From an uncultured Bacteroidales bacterium (GTDB taxonomy: Bacteria > Bacteroidota > Bacteroidia > Bacteroidales > F082), in NCBI GenBank assembly GCA_905233685.1, contig CAJOEZ010000010.1, positions 1-64,000 of the forward strand: 64,000 nt of DNA, read 5' to 3'. A program made the translations under genes and the position numbers. Below the pieces are notes generated by a model. It searched no databases and was not told where the DNA came from. It saw nothing but the letters and a program-made list of their open reading frames with translations. Shown one piece after another: positions 51,498 through 60,857 of this stretch. Numbering within the stretch: the stretch's first letter is position 1; the number at the start of each line of letters is the position of its first letter.

Positions 51498-52667
51498 TTA
51501 GCAATTTAAGTCCAAAGCCGTTTCAAGGTAGTGTCTTTCAATGCCATACCGAGCCTTCAAATCGGCAATCTGCTGCAAGATTTTCGGGTCTTTCGCGTTT
51601 TTCGTTGTTCTTCTCCCGACGAGCAGCACATTTTTCGGTGTGTGCTCCATCTCGATGAATTCCATCACCTGCGTCTTGTAGCCGAAATACTCCAAAATCA
51701 GAGCGCGGATAGTGTCAGTGATCATCACGGCTTGGCGTTCAAGGAAAATGCCGTAACGCGTGATAACATCGACTTTGCCCGAGCGTTCCATCTCCTGCCG
51801 AATTTGCTTGTGGCAGCACGGTGCACAAACAATCAGATCCGCCCCCGACTTGATGCCCGAAGCGATGGCATCATCAGTGGCCGTGTTGCAGGCATGAAGC
51901 GCAATCAGAACATCCAGTTTTTCAGGATGATACGCCTCAATGCTGCTCTCCACAAACTCCAAGCCCTTCAAGTTGTCCGACTTGATGATTTCATTGATTT
52001 TCAACACCAAATCAAGACGGATTTCCACGCCTTTGATATCGACATCAAGGTTCATGCGTTGGGTCAAAAGCTCATGAAGGGCGAAAGTGAGGTAGCCCTT
52101 CCCTGCCCCCATGTCGGCAATGTGGACCGTGCCTTCAAACTTCATCGGCTTGATGAGGCTTTCCACAATCTCGGCGTACTTATAAATCTGCTTGAACTTG
52201 TGCTGCATATCAGCGGTAATCTTGCCCTCGCGTGTCGTCAAGCCCAACTGATACCACCACGGATTGGCCGGATTGATGAGGCGGGCTTTCTGCTTGTCGT
52301 GTTCCAGGTTCTGCTCGCGGCATTCCTGTACCTTTTTGGTTTGAATCGTCGCCTTGCCCTTGCTTGAAACAAGCAATGTAACATCCTCGCTGACAGTGAA
52401 CAACACGGCATTCAAAAAACAATTCGGAATCATTTCCCGCAGAATGTCAAGCATTTGCGCGGCATTGTAGTTCTTTACCTCGTCGCGGCGCTCGTAGTGG
52501 TATGTAAAGGCAAAGAGTCGCTTCTCCTTTATTAATACGGGTTTCACATAGACATTGCGCAAGTCGTCGTGCTTCTGCGCGGGCTTGCTCAGGGTCATTT
52601 TCACCAAGGTGCTTTGCCGGGAAGCTTCGTCAACTCGGCTCAGAAATTTTTCAAGGTTTTCGGACAT
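51498..52667 (-). CDS. SAM-dependent methyltransferase, 389 aa
   Basis: Rossmann methyltransferase of the Methyltransf_32 type. Motif I is VHIADMGAGKGYLTFALHEL (about 185-204), followed by VDIKGVEIRLDLV, LIALHACNTATDDAIASGIK and CAPCCHKQIRQEM, a Cys/His cluster typical of this group. The N-terminal 150 residues are a separate domain. The substrate (rRNA, tRNA or small molecule) is not evident. It follows the lipoprotein and Fic genes with short gaps (32 and 15 nt), implying one operon. Confidence 0.8.
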   Translation of the reverse strand: MSENLEKFLSRVDEASRQSTLVKMTLSKPAQKHDDLRNVYVKPVLIKEKRLFAFTYHYERRDEVKNYNAAQMLDILREMIPNCFLNAVLFTVSEDVTLLVSSKGKATIQTKKVQECREQNLEHDKQKARLINPANPWWYQLGLTTREGKITADMQHKFKQIYKYAEIVESLIKPMKFEGTVHIADMGAGKGYLTFALHELLTQRMNLDVDIKGVEIRLDLVLKINEIIKSDNLKGLEFVESSIEAYHPEKLDVLIALHACNTATDDAIASGIKSGADLIVCAPCCHKQIRQEMERSGKVDVITRYGIFLERQAVMITDTIRALILEYFGYKTQVMEFIEMEHTPKNVLLVGRRTTKNAKDPKILQQIADLKARYGIERHYLETALDLNC

Positions 52668-52699
52668 GTCAAGTCTTTTCGCAAATAAGAGAAAAAGCC

Positions 52700-53320
52700 T
52701 TATTCAGGCAGTGCCACCGCAGGCCAGCCGTAGTCTTGCAGCATTGTTACCGGCAAGTTGTGCTTCTTCACATAATCGCTAGTGAAATGCAGCCTCATGT
52801 CCTCGCGCTTCTCCTTATCGCTGTTGAGTTCCCAGAAGGCATCAAACTTGTCGCCGAAGATTTTCTTGGCGGAAGGCATGTTGTCGGAGCCGTCGGCCAC
52901 GGCATCGAAGCCAAACACCTCAAAGCCGTTGTCGGTCTTCTTCACGTGCATCAGGCCAGGATAGCTGCCGCCCGAAGCTGTTTTCAGCGTGTCGCCCGCG
53001 ATGTCATAATTAAACACCCAGAAATCACCCCAAACGAGGATGTCGTCGGGATTGCTTTCATCGGTACTGACCACGAAAGCGTAAGGGATAGTCACATCGC
53101 TCTGGTCATAGTTCTTGCCGATTTCGTTCACCAGATAATCGTCAACGGCGGTGAGGGGAGTCGCTTCTTCCTTCACTTCAGTCAGTTGGGTCTCGGATTG
53201 GGCAGGAGCTTCCTCTTTGGTTTCTTTTTGCTTGGCGTTCTTGTTGCCACAGCCGGTCATGCTTGCGCCGCTTAAAACAAGGGTGGCGGCCAACATCCAC
53301 ATTTTCAATGTCTTGTTCAT
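52700..53320 (-). CDS. Lipoprotein, 206 aa, unknown function
   Basis: Lipoprotein signal with lipobox (MNKTLKMWMLAATLVLSGASMTGC, Cys24), then a Lys/Glu/Ala-rich linker, followed by a globular domain with VVSTDESNPDDILVWGDFWV, GSYPGLMHVKKTDNGFEVFG, and a C-terminal MLQDYGWPAVALPE. No family recognised. Middle gene of the Fic-lipoprotein-methyltransferase operon. Periplasmic or outer-membrane location is inferred. Confidence 0.72.
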   Translation of the reverse strand: MNKTLKMWMLAATLVLSGASMTGCGNKNAKQKETKEEAPAQSETQLTEVKEEATPLTAVDDYLVNEIGKNYDQSDVTIPYAFVVSTDESNPDDILVWGDFWVFNYDIAGDTLKTASGGSYPGLMHVKKTDNGFEVFGFDAVADGSDNMPSAKKIFGDKFDAFWELNSDKEKREDMRLHFTSDYVKKHNLPVTMLQDYGWPAVALPE

Positions 53321-53335
53321 ATTTTCTTTATTAAG

Positions 53336-54508
53336 TTAGTGTTTCAAGAGTTCGTCATATAGTGTCAAGCCCTTCACAGTCAGGAGGTATTTCTGGCGTG
53401 GATGATGAGGGTTGTCGGGATAAAGTGGCTTGACGAAGCCTTCTGCCACAGCTGGATTCAAGAAAAGTGCGAGGAAGTTCTCCCTATCCTTCAGCCCAAG
53501 CACTTGCATGGTTTCCTTTGCCGACTTTTGCCCAAACCCGATCGCCATAAGAGTTTTCTCTATGCTTGGATTATCCGTATGCAGCTTGTCTTGAGGTTGT
53601 CGGGTAGTTGTCGGGTGGTTGTCGGGTAGTTGTCGGGTAGTTGTCGGGTCAGACTGCTTCCATGCCTCGGGCATATTAATCAAAAGATAGCGATTGCGCA
53701 GTTCATTCTGTTCGCTGAGCAACAAGTTCCTGAAGAAACGTTCCAGATAAACAGGCTCATACTCAATGCCTTGAATCGCATTTTTGTAGTTCGCCCTTAC
53801 CAAAGCATTCCGAAAATACCAAGAGTTGTCCGCAAACATGTCATTATCCACATCAAAACCGATAGATCTGAGATATTGTATGGTAAAGACGGCCGTCGTG
53901 CGCGTGTTACCTTCGCCGAAAGGATGGATTTGCCACAATCCCGAAACAAAGCCCGTAATATGCTTCACGGTCTCGTCAGCCGACAATCCCTTGTAACTGA
54001 AGGCCCTTTCTTGGCTGATGTCGAAATCAAGGGCAGACCATAAGTCCTCGAAATTCAGATAATTGACCGTATCGCCGCGCAAAACCCATTCCTTTTTGGT
54101 AATGTCATACTTGCGCAACTCACCGGCATGTTTAAACACGCCATCAAATATCCTACGATGCAGTGCCACAAAGCCTTTTGCGGTGAAATCGAGCGTTTGC
54201 CGCGACAAAATCCCAGAGATATTGGCCGACACTTTATCCGCTTCCGACTTGCTGTCATCATCAGGCTCGCGTTTCGTCTTCGACTGGTAATAGGTTTTGA
54301 TAAGCTTCCTCGCTTCATCAATGGTGATCTCTCCTTCGATGTTGCGGAGAGCCGTCTCCTTCAGGTAATCCGACACAATGAGGCCGTCCACTGCCTGCAG
54401 GCCGATGGCCGTGCGCCAAGCGTAGGCCCGCTCGCGCTTGTGCGGCTCAGCGATGCGGATGTACTCCTCAAAATCAAGAAGTTGCCCTATGGTCTTTTCG
54501 TCTGACAT
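53336..54508 (-). CDS. Fic family protein with C-terminal HTH-like region, 390 aa
   Basis: Fic proteins transfer AMP or related groups to target proteins. The core carries IHPFGEGNTRTTAVF (His195 in this numbering), matching HPFx(D/E)GN(G/T)R, and a helical N-terminus with RNIEGEITIDEARKLI that resembles a VbhA-type inhibitory helix, though the usual Ser/Thr of its motif is replaced. C-terminal residues about 305-390 (MAIGFGQKSAKETMQVLGLK ... YLLTVKGLTLYDELL) look like a winged-helix. Between them five 11-bp tandem repeats encode PTTTRQLPDNH-type units. Start ATG 54508 is chosen because the -7 box sits at 54515-54522, so mRNA is nearly leaderless. Confidence 0.87.
   Translation of the reverse strand: MSDEKTIGQLLDFEEYIRIAEPHKRERAYAWRTAIGLQAVDGLIVSDYLKETALRNIEGEITIDEARKLIKTYYQSKTKREPDDDSKSEADKVSANISGILSRQTLDFTAKGFVALHRRIFDGVFKHAGELRKYDITKKEWVLRGDTVNYLNFEDLWSALDFDISQERAFSYKGLSADETVKHITGFVSGLWQIHPFGEGNTRTTAVFTIQYLRSIGFDVDNDMFADNSWYFRNALVRANYKNAIQGIEYEPVYLERFFRNLLLSEQNELRNRYLLINMPEAWKQSDPTTTRQLPDNHPTTTRQPQDKLHTDNPSIEKTLMAIGFGQKSAKETMQVLGLKDRENFLALFLNPAVAEGFVKPLYPDNPHHPRQKYLLTVKGLTLYDELLKH
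53596..53650. repeat. Five 11-bp tandem repeats inside the Fic gene
   Basis: Unit GTTGTCGGGTA on the plus strand, copies at 53596, 53607, 53618, 53629 and 53640, differing only at the last base. 11 is not a multiple of 3, so a gain or loss of one unit shifts the frame. Confidence 0.95.
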
Positions 54509-54514
54509 ACCGTG

Positions 54515-54522
54515 CAAAGATA
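54515..54522 (-). promoter_or_regulatory. -7 box TATCTTTG for the Fic operon
   Basis: Exact box ending 6 nt before the ATG at 54508; implies a leaderless or near-leaderless transcript. Confidence 0.6.
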
Positions 54523-54636
54523 AGAAATTTTCCGCAAAGTCGCACCGTTTTCATCGAAAAAAACACTTCTCAAACCATAAGCCGGCTATAACACCTATTT
54601 GATAGAGCAAGCTTAGGTTGATGAACCACAACAAGC

Positions 54637-56454
54637 CTATCTTTTCCTAAAAACCAGCCCTTGCCGCTCCCAAACCAGCATTTCGCGGGCAACGATAATG
54701 CTATAAAACCGCTCAAAATCAGCAGAAAGGTCTTCTTCTGTGGGCCAGTCGGAATGGGCATTCCAACCGCGTTCGGCGGTGCCGAGGGCTTTGGGAAGCA
54801 TTTGGTAGGTGGCGTCATCGAAACTGCGGAGCTGCGACGACCAAAGCTGCGACTGCACACCGATAATGTCGCCCTTGTAGTCGTTGGGCTGCAAGGCGAA
54901 AGTCTTGCGTTCATCAACATAGCCCGCCCACGAAAGGCCGATTTCCTTGGGGTTGTCGCTATAGGCGAGGTCAAGGTAGGTGTAAGGCGCAGGCGAAAGC
55001 ACCACGGGGAAGCCCTCGATGCCATTGGTGTTCCAGACGTTGAGGAAATACAGCGAACGTTTGAGTCGTTCCTCGGTTTCGGGTTTCAATCCACGGGCAA
55101 TGTCTTCCCAACCGGCAAGACGAATGCCTCTCGTTTCGGCAAGGTCGAGCATACGGTTGATGAAAGTTTCCTTCATCTCGTGGCGGTCGCGGCCTGACCA
55201 TGCGCCGTCGGGCACCTCGTCGCCGCCGATGTGGATAGCGGGCAACGGCACTCCCGCCTCTTGGTGCAGACGAATGACCTCGTCGAAGACCACGCCATAA
55301 AACTTATAAACACTCTGCAAATCAACACTTAATACATTATCCGTAAAGTCCTGCGCCGACCAATAACGCGAGGTGTCGGCGGGATCTTGCAAGCGGAAAC
55401 TATTATCGCCCGTGCGCTGTTCATAGACCTGCATCGCCTTGATGGAAGCCCGCGAATGTCCGGGCATGTCAAACTCGGGAATCACAGCGATTCGGCGTTC
55501 CCAAGCATATTTCAAGATCTTTATGTATTCATCTGAATTGTAATAAGTTACATTTCCAATTTTGCCATTTGCCGAAGGTTTCAAAGCCTTGGTTTCTTTA
55601 AGATTCCAATCAGGCAGGGCATGATGTGCGGTATATTCTGTAAGCTCTGGAAACGCCTTGATTTCCAAACACCAAGACTCGTCGTCAGCAATGTGGAAAT
55701 GTAGGGTGTTGAGTTTCCACGAGGCCATCAAATCGAGGATTTGAAGCACCTCGTCCACCGAGCGGAAATCGCGCACCACATCAAGCATAAAGCCTCGATA
55801 CTGATAATCAGGCCAATCCTCAATGGTCATAGGCTCAAGTGGGCGAGGCAGCTTGGCGAGGGTGGTTTGGGCGTAGAAAGCGCCATCCTCGTCGCCAGCC
55901 TGCACTTTCGGCTCACCGTCCTCCCCTATCGTGATACGGTACCATCCCTCAATCTGGTTTTCAACCTCTTCCATCGTTTCGGTGCCATATTGGATGCGTT
56001 TTACTTGCGGAATAATATCGGCAGGACAGACATCGTAATTGCATACGAAATCGCTTTCAGAATCTTCGTTTTCAGGCAGTTCCAAGAAGTAGTAATGAAC
56101 CTCAAAAGGCGTGTCGGGCTTTCCTTTTTGCTGCAAGACGAAGCCTTCGGGTGCCCAAGACCGCCTCGGCAACGGGCGACCATAATACTTCAGTGTGACC
56201 GTGCCGCCCGTCGGGATGTCGATGTACCATGATGTGCCTTGATAATGGTGCATTTCAGGGCCTTCCACAAAAGTTTTTCCGTCAAAAAGCTCCTGAAACC
56301 ACACCCGCGAGCCTTGGGGCATGTTGTTGAGTGTCAAGGTGTGCAGAGCGCGACCATCGGCTTCGGTCGGACCTTCGGTCCATTCGGCAAAAGGTGTCCT
56401 GCTGCAAGCCGCCATCAGCATCAGAATGAGCGAAAATAGTGTCGCTTTGCGCAT
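54637..56454 (-). CDS. GH20 β-N-acetylhexosaminidase lipoprotein, 605 aa
   Basis: Removes terminal GlcNAc or GalNAc from glycans. Lipoprotein signal MRKATLFSLILMLMAACS (Cys17). An unusual N-terminal domain (30-130) precedes the GH20b-like region and the TIM barrel with DYQYRGFMLDVVRDFRSVDE, LNTLHFHIADDESWCLEIKA, VIPEFDMPGHSRASIKAMQV, and the catalytic Asp-Glu in IHIGGDEVPDGAW. The bases before ATG 56454 carry a -7 box at 56472-56479. Acts in the periplasm or on the cell surface on host or peptidoglycan glycans. Confidence 0.93.
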   Translation of the reverse strand: MRKATLFSLILMLMAACSRTPFAEWTEGPTEADGRALHTLTLNNMPQGSRVWFQELFDGKTFVEGPEMHHYQGTSWYIDIPTGGTVTLKYYGRPLPRRSWAPEGFVLQQKGKPDTPFEVHYYFLELPENEDSESDFVCNYDVCPADIIPQVKRIQYGTETMEEVENQIEGWYRITIGEDGEPKVQAGDEDGAFYAQTTLAKLPRPLEPMTIEDWPDYQYRGFMLDVVRDFRSVDEVLQILDLMASWKLNTLHFHIADDESWCLEIKAFPELTEYTAHHALPDWNLKETKALKPSANGKIGNVTYYNSDEYIKILKYAWERRIAVIPEFDMPGHSRASIKAMQVYEQRTGDNSFRLQDPADTSRYWSAQDFTDNVLSVDLQSVYKFYGVVFDEVIRLHQEAGVPLPAIHIGGDEVPDGAWSGRDRHEMKETFINRMLDLAETRGIRLAGWEDIARGLKPETEERLKRSLYFLNVWNTNGIEGFPVVLSPAPYTYLDLAYSDNPKEIGLSWAGYVDERKTFALQPNDYKGDIIGVQSQLWSSQLRSFDDATYQMLPKALGTAERGWNAHSDWPTEEDLSADFERFYSIIVAREMLVWERQGLVFRKR

Positions 56455-56471
56455 AAAGATCGTTTTTGCGG

Positions 56472-56479
56472 CAAATTTA
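56472..56479 (-). promoter_or_regulatory. -7 box TAAATTTG for the GH20 gene
   Basis: Exact box on the minus strand, 17 nt before the start. Confidence 0.58.
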
Positions 56480-56547
56480 GGCAAAATCACTTAAACACCA
56501 TCGCGAAAACTGTCAAATTCGGGTCGACAGTAAGCCGTTCCTAAGCT

Positions 56548-57837
56548 TTACATTGTGTTAGTTTTTTGCCCGCTATCAACGACACAAGCCACTGTCATGT
56601 CGCCCGTCACATTGACCATCGTGCGCAGCATGTCCAAAGGCCGGTCGATGCCCAAAATGAGGGCTAAGCCCTCTATCGGGATGCCTACCGAATCGAGGAC
56701 AATCATCAGCATGACGATGGAGCCGCCCGGAATGCCCGGTGTGCCAATTGAGGAGATGGTGGCCGTGGCCAAAATGAGCAGCATTTGGCCAAAGGTCAAA
56801 TCCAAGCCCAAGACTTGCGCCAAAAACACCGCCGCCACCGCCTGATAGCAACTCGTGCCGTCCATATTGATAGTTACGCCCACGGGCAAAACGAATGACG
56901 ACACCTCCTCGGAAACGCCCAATTGTTTCTGCGTGCGTTCCATCGTCAAAGGCAATGTGGCCGCACTTGAACTTGTGGTGAAAGCCAGCATCTGCACAGG
57001 CGCGGCGGCTTTAAAGAACTGCTTCACGGTTCGCTTGCCGAACACCCTCATAATGAAGGGGTAAACGAAAACGATAATGACAGCCAAAGCCAAAATCACC
57101 GTCAGTGCATACAAGCCCAAAGCGGAGAATATGCCCACATCGCCGGCGTAGTCCACAATCAAAGTGGCCATCAAAGCAAAGACTCCAATGGGCGCAAAAG
57201 CCATGATGAAGTCGATGATTTTCAGCAAAACGAGGTTCAATTGCCCGAAAAACCGCACCACGGACGGCACTTTATGCGTGCCGACAACAATTATGGCTAC
57301 GCCGAAAAGCAAGGCGAAGAAGATGATTTGCAGCATTTTGGAATTGTCACCCAAGGCTTGGAAGATGTTCTCAGGCACAGTTTCGACCAAAAAATCCAAC
57401 GGCGACACTTCCTGCATCTGATGCATCTGCGCCTCGCGCTCCGCCACAATCTGCTCGTAACGCTCCATAAACTCCGTTTGCCGGTCTTTCGGGAACACCT
57501 TCCCCGGCTTAATCAGGCTGACCATGCCCAAACCGATGCTCACCGCAATAATCGTGGTGCATACATATATCAGTATGGTTTTCAGACCGATACGGGACAG
57601 ATTTCGGATGTCTTTGAGGTTGACGACACCTATAATGAGCGACACAAACACAAGCGGCACAGCAATCAGTTTAAGCAGTCGCATGAAGATGACGCCCCAC
57701 GGCGCGACCCAATCGTGTACGAAACTTTCCCAATGCAAAGCTATGGCTAAAAAACCAAAGCCAACACCCAAGCCCATGCCGAGCAGAATCTTGGCATAGA
57801 GCGGCACTCGTTTCCTATGTGCTTCTCCCCTATTCAA
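56548..57837 (-). CDS. Dicarboxylate/amino acid:cation symporter, 429 aa
   Basis: DAACS/GltP-type carrier for glutamate, aspartate or C4-dicarboxylates with Na+ or H+. Eight membrane helices and two reentrant loops are expected; visible motifs are TTSSSAATLPLTMERTQK (serine-rich HP1) and PVGVTINMDGTSCYQAVAAV (NMDGT cation site), and GIPGGSIVMLMIVL. The start seems to be TTG at 57837, overlapping the stop of the upstream T9SS gene by 8 nt; a GTG at 57804 (VPLYAKILLG) is the alternative. The overlap suggests translational coupling. Confidence 0.9.
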   Translation of the reverse strand: MNRGEAHRKRVPLYAKILLGMGLGVGFGFLAIALHWESFVHDWVAPWGVIFMRLLKLIAVPLVFVSLIIGVVNLKDIRNLSRIGLKTILIYVCTTIIAVSIGLGMVSLIKPGKVFPKDRQTEFMERYEQIVAEREAQMHQMQEVSPLDFLVETVPENIFQALGDNSKMLQIIFFALLFGVAIIVVGTHKVPSVVRFFGQLNLVLLKIIDFIMAFAPIGVFALMATLIVDYAGDVGIFSALGLYALTVILALAVIIVFVYPFIMRVFGKRTVKQFFKAAAPVQMLAFTTSSSAATLPLTMERTQKQLGVSEEVSSFVLPVGVTINMDGTSCYQAVAAVFLAQVLGLDLTFGQMLLILATATISSIGTPGIPGGSIVMLMIVLDSVGIPIEGLALILGIDRPLDMLRTMVNVTGDMTVACVVDSGQKTNTM

Positions 57838-60316
57838 TCAGATTGATTTTCTGCGTTGTAACACCATTTTCGGTCACGATGCGGACGACATAAATGCCTT
57901 TTGAATAACCTTCAAGGTTGAGTTCCACTTTGTTAGAATTGGCTTTTCTGTCCTCCAACATCACACCACTGATGCCCATCAGCGACACTTGTTGGATGTT
58001 GCTCTGCGCCTCAATGGTCACTTTATCCTTGGCCGGATTGGGATAAACATTGCACTTCAAAGCAGCCAATTCGTTCACATTCACATTGGTTGTGTCAGTC
58101 GGGACGACTTTCACATCGTCAACAAACCAGTCGAAGGCCAAGAACTCACCAAAGTCGTTGTAGCCCCTAAAACCGATTTTGATGTTGCGCCCGATGTACT
58201 CGTCCAAATTGATGGAAATCGGCTCATTATACTCGTTAATCTGACCGTAAGGCATGTTGGCAGCATCCCATTTGTCCTCCCAAGTGCCGCTGTAGGTGTC
58301 GTACACCCTGACCGCGAAATGGTCGTAGCCGTCGGTGCCGTACTGTACCCAAGTCCAGAACTGCAACACGGTCGGTCTGGTGATGGTCAGCACGGGCGTA
58401 ATCAAGGTTTGATCTTGCGCAGAGGGATTCTCGCTGCTGTCCCACTCCAACACAGCCTGCTTACTTCCGCCATGAGGTGCCACAATAAAATCATTCTCGT
58501 AATAGTCTGTGTAATAGACCGTTCCTTGGAACGACCAGTCCCACCAAGTCGGGTTGCCATCAGTGGTCCAGCCTTCGGGCAGACCATACAGACTGCACTC
58601 CTCAAAAGTTTCATAAAGCAAAGGCCGCTGATAGTCCCAACGAATCGGGATTTCCTCCGACAGAGCGCTGTTGCCCAAGTCGTCCACAAGTTGCACGGTC
58701 ATCGTGCCATGGGTGTGGTTGTCGTACGCGGGAATGGTGGCGGTGTAATCGTAGTTGCCCCTACCCTTGCCTGCTCTCGTGAAAATCAGGTTGTTGGTCA
58801 CGCCCCAAATGGAATACGTGGCCGCCAAAGTCACAGGCATAGTAGATGCATCATGAACACGTATGGTGAGATTCATTTCCGTGTCGGCATAAGTCTGATT
58901 TCCAGTCACTGAAATCAAGGTAGGTGGTTCGTGATCCTCCGAAGAAGTATTGATGAAAATGTCATCGAGATAGAGGTTCCAGCCGTAGTCGCTGACACCC
59001 TCGAAAATGATGAAGCCATAGTTGTCGGGGCAATCGAAAGTGAAGGCATATTCGTACCAGTCATCCACATCGGCGACGACGGGTTCCATATAGGTGCAGC
59101 GGTGAATCGTTCCGAGCAATTGTCCACCTTCAGAACGCGGCACCGAATTGTAATACACATTGATACGGTCGGCGCGGTTGATGTTCGGGTTGCTGTTGCG
59201 ATACATCCAGAAGCGGACGATATTGTCGTGGTCGCTCAGTTCCATCTTGGGCGAAACCAACTCAGCGGAACCTCCAGCAGGATTGGTGTAAGTGTAGAAA
59301 CGCGCCATGTACTGGCCTTCCTGCGGCATTGCATCAGGCGTGGAGCCTTGCGTGATGCGGTCGAAAGCGTAGTTGCCATTGGTGATGTTGTTCTGCCAGC
59401 CATCAGGCACAAAAGCGTTCTCAAAGCCTTCCTCAACAGGAAATTCGTTGACTGGTGCCAATGCGGTAATCTGAAAATCAACATTTTGTGTCGGGGCAGA
59501 ATGACTTGAAACAACATCAAAAGTGGCATGAACAACTTCGTTGTTGCTCAAATTCATCGGCAAAATCGCTTTGGCCACCAATTCCACCGAACTGTTGTAA
59601 GGCAAATTAACCTGGCTCACTTGCGTGCCACTCTGAAAGAACTCTATCGGCAGGTTGCCCGTACTGTTGAACTGATAGGTATCCGACTGTTCGCCCGTGT
59701 TGCTGAGGCGGAAACGCAGGTAGGCAGGCTCGCCGAAATAAACGGCAGTGTCGGCAGTAAGTTGCTCCACATTGAAATAGTATTGCGCGGTCTGTTCAAT
59801 GATGATGTCGTCAATCGACAAGTACCACGGCCCATTGTCAGCAACACTGTGGAAGCCCACATAGAAGGAGCCTGAACTTGTCGCTTGGAACACACCCGAG
59901 GTCTGCTCAAAGTCTTCATTATCAACAATCATCATCGGCACAACAGGAACCGTCATCGCCGAAGCATTGGAATTTGCACCAGCCTTCACTTCCAAATTGA
60001 AGTGGTCGACATGCCAAGTGGCGTACCAGAACGAAACGCGATAGTAATCCCCCGCCGTCACGTTGATTTCCTTGTAAATCCACACATCCGTGTTGTAGGT
60101 GGCATACATGTACCAGTCGCCGGTATGCGGCTTTCTTCCACGGGCGATGTTGTCATCAGGAATCGTAACGCCAGCCTTCCAGCCACCATCACCAATCCAG
60201 CCCACCGGGGTTTGATCTACCGTGTTACCATTTTCAAAAGTCTCATTGACAATCACTTGTGCGAAAGCGCTTCCCATCAGAAGCCACATCGCGATTAAAG
60301 CATACAGTTTTTTCAT
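57830..60316 (-). CDS. Cleaved-adhesin-type surface protein with T9SS sorting domain, 828 aa
   Basis: Signal peptide MKKLYALIAMWLLMGSAFAQ. Three cleaved-adhesin/MAM-like modules, each opened by a similar segment: NETFENGNTVDQTPVGW (about 23), VEEGFENAFVPDGW (about 292) and YETFEECSLYGLPEGW (about 565), with WYLSIDDIIIEQ/LDDIFINT strands. The C-terminus (CNVYPNPAKDKVTIEAQ ... KGIYVVRIVTENG) is a T9SS type A signal. Modules of this kind are known in gingipains and haemagglutinins and bind proteins or glycans. It overlaps the symporter gene by 8 nt and has a -7 box 26 nt upstream. Confidence 0.85.
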   Translation of the reverse strand: MKKLYALIAMWLLMGSAFAQVIVNETFENGNTVDQTPVGWIGDGGWKAGVTIPDDNIARGRKPHTGDWYMYATYNTDVWIYKEINVTAGDYYRVSFWYATWHVDHFNLEVKAGANSNASAMTVPVVPMMIVDNEDFEQTSGVFQATSSGSFYVGFHSVADNGPWYLSIDDIIIEQTAQYYFNVEQLTADTAVYFGEPAYLRFRLSNTGEQSDTYQFNSTGNLPIEFFQSGTQVSQVNLPYNSSVELVAKAILPMNLSNNEVVHATFDVVSSHSAPTQNVDFQITALAPVNEFPVEEGFENAFVPDGWQNNITNGNYAFDRITQGSTPDAMPQEGQYMARFYTYTNPAGGSAELVSPKMELSDHDNIVRFWMYRNSNPNINRADRINVYYNSVPRSEGGQLLGTIHRCTYMEPVVADVDDWYEYAFTFDCPDNYGFIIFEGVSDYGWNLYLDDIFINTSSEDHEPPTLISVTGNQTYADTEMNLTIRVHDASTMPVTLAATYSIWGVTNNLIFTRAGKGRGNYDYTATIPAYDNHTHGTMTVQLVDDLGNSALSEEIPIRWDYQRPLLYETFEECSLYGLPEGWTTDGNPTWWDWSFQGTVYYTDYYENDFIVAPHGGSKQAVLEWDSSENPSAQDQTLITPVLTITRPTVLQFWTWVQYGTDGYDHFAVRVYDTYSGTWEDKWDAANMPYGQINEYNEPISINLDEYIGRNIKIGFRGYNDFGEFLAFDWFVDDVKVVPTDTTNVNVNELAALKCNVYPNPAKDKVTIEAQSNIQQVSLMGISGVMLEDRKANSNKVELNLEGYSKGIYVVRIVTENGVTTQKINLIE

Positions 60317-60341
60317 ATTTGATAAGTTTTGATCTTGGCTA

Positions 60342-60349
60342 CAAAAATA
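60342..60349 (-). promoter_or_regulatory. -7 box TATTTTTG for the cleaved-adhesin gene
   Basis: Exact box on the minus strand, 26 nt before the start at 60316. Confidence 0.62.
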
Positions 60350-60398
60350 GGGTAATCTCTTTGATGCAATCTTCTATCCCTTTCAGTTAATTCTTCTA

Positions 60399-60830
60399 TT
60401 ATAACTGATTATTCCAAAATGGCAACACTCCATTCTTATAAGCTTCGGCAAGTAACAGTCTCTCTACTTCTTTAGGATCATCTTCTTCTGTGTCATACCA
60501 AAAGACAGAAAGCACAGAAAATCCCATTTCTCGCATTTTCTCTGGCCAAATGCGTCTACGAGGGAGTTTCCCAAATTGATGACCATTTACCAACCTGTCT
60601 TTAATTCCACCCAAGCCACACTTTCGATGAACTATTACGCCATTCTTTTTTTCGCCAGATCGACCAATATAAAGAAGTTGCTCTTTGCCTTCCAGAATAG
60701 TCCAGATAATATAGACTCCACTTTTGTCCGTTGGAGCATTGCAGACATCTCCCAAATTATCATCTACATGGAAATCAAAATGCCCTGTATGGCTATATTT
60801 ATTCAAAATCTCAAACATGGTATTCTTCAT
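60399..60830 (-). CDS. GIY-YIG domain protein, 143 aa
   Basis: Short nuclease-like domain. GVYIIWTILEGKEQLLYIGRSG contains the two strands G-(I/V)-Y and Y-I-G of the GIY-YIG fold, followed by GIKDRLVNGHQF (Arg on the helix) and a later EVERLLLAEAYKNG with a candidate Glu. No second domain. AT-rich compared with the neighbours, as is the next gene, which hints at recent acquisition. Could be a remnant or a member of a defence or mobile-element nuclease group; activity is unproved. The start may be ATG 60830 or four codons later. Confidence 0.72.
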   Translation of the reverse strand: MKNTMFEILNKYSHTGHFDFHVDDNLGDVCNAPTDKSGVYIIWTILEGKEQLLYIGRSGEKKNGVIVHRKCGLGGIKDRLVNGHQFGKLPRRRIWPEKMREMGFSVLSVFWYDTEEDDPKEVERLLLAEAYKNGVLPFWNNQL

Positions 60831-60857
60831 TATTTTATTATCCCTATTTGTTATATA

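Noticed and set aside
53596-53650. CRISPR-like array in the Fic gene
   Set aside because: 11-bp units without spacers; simple tandem repeat in a coding region.
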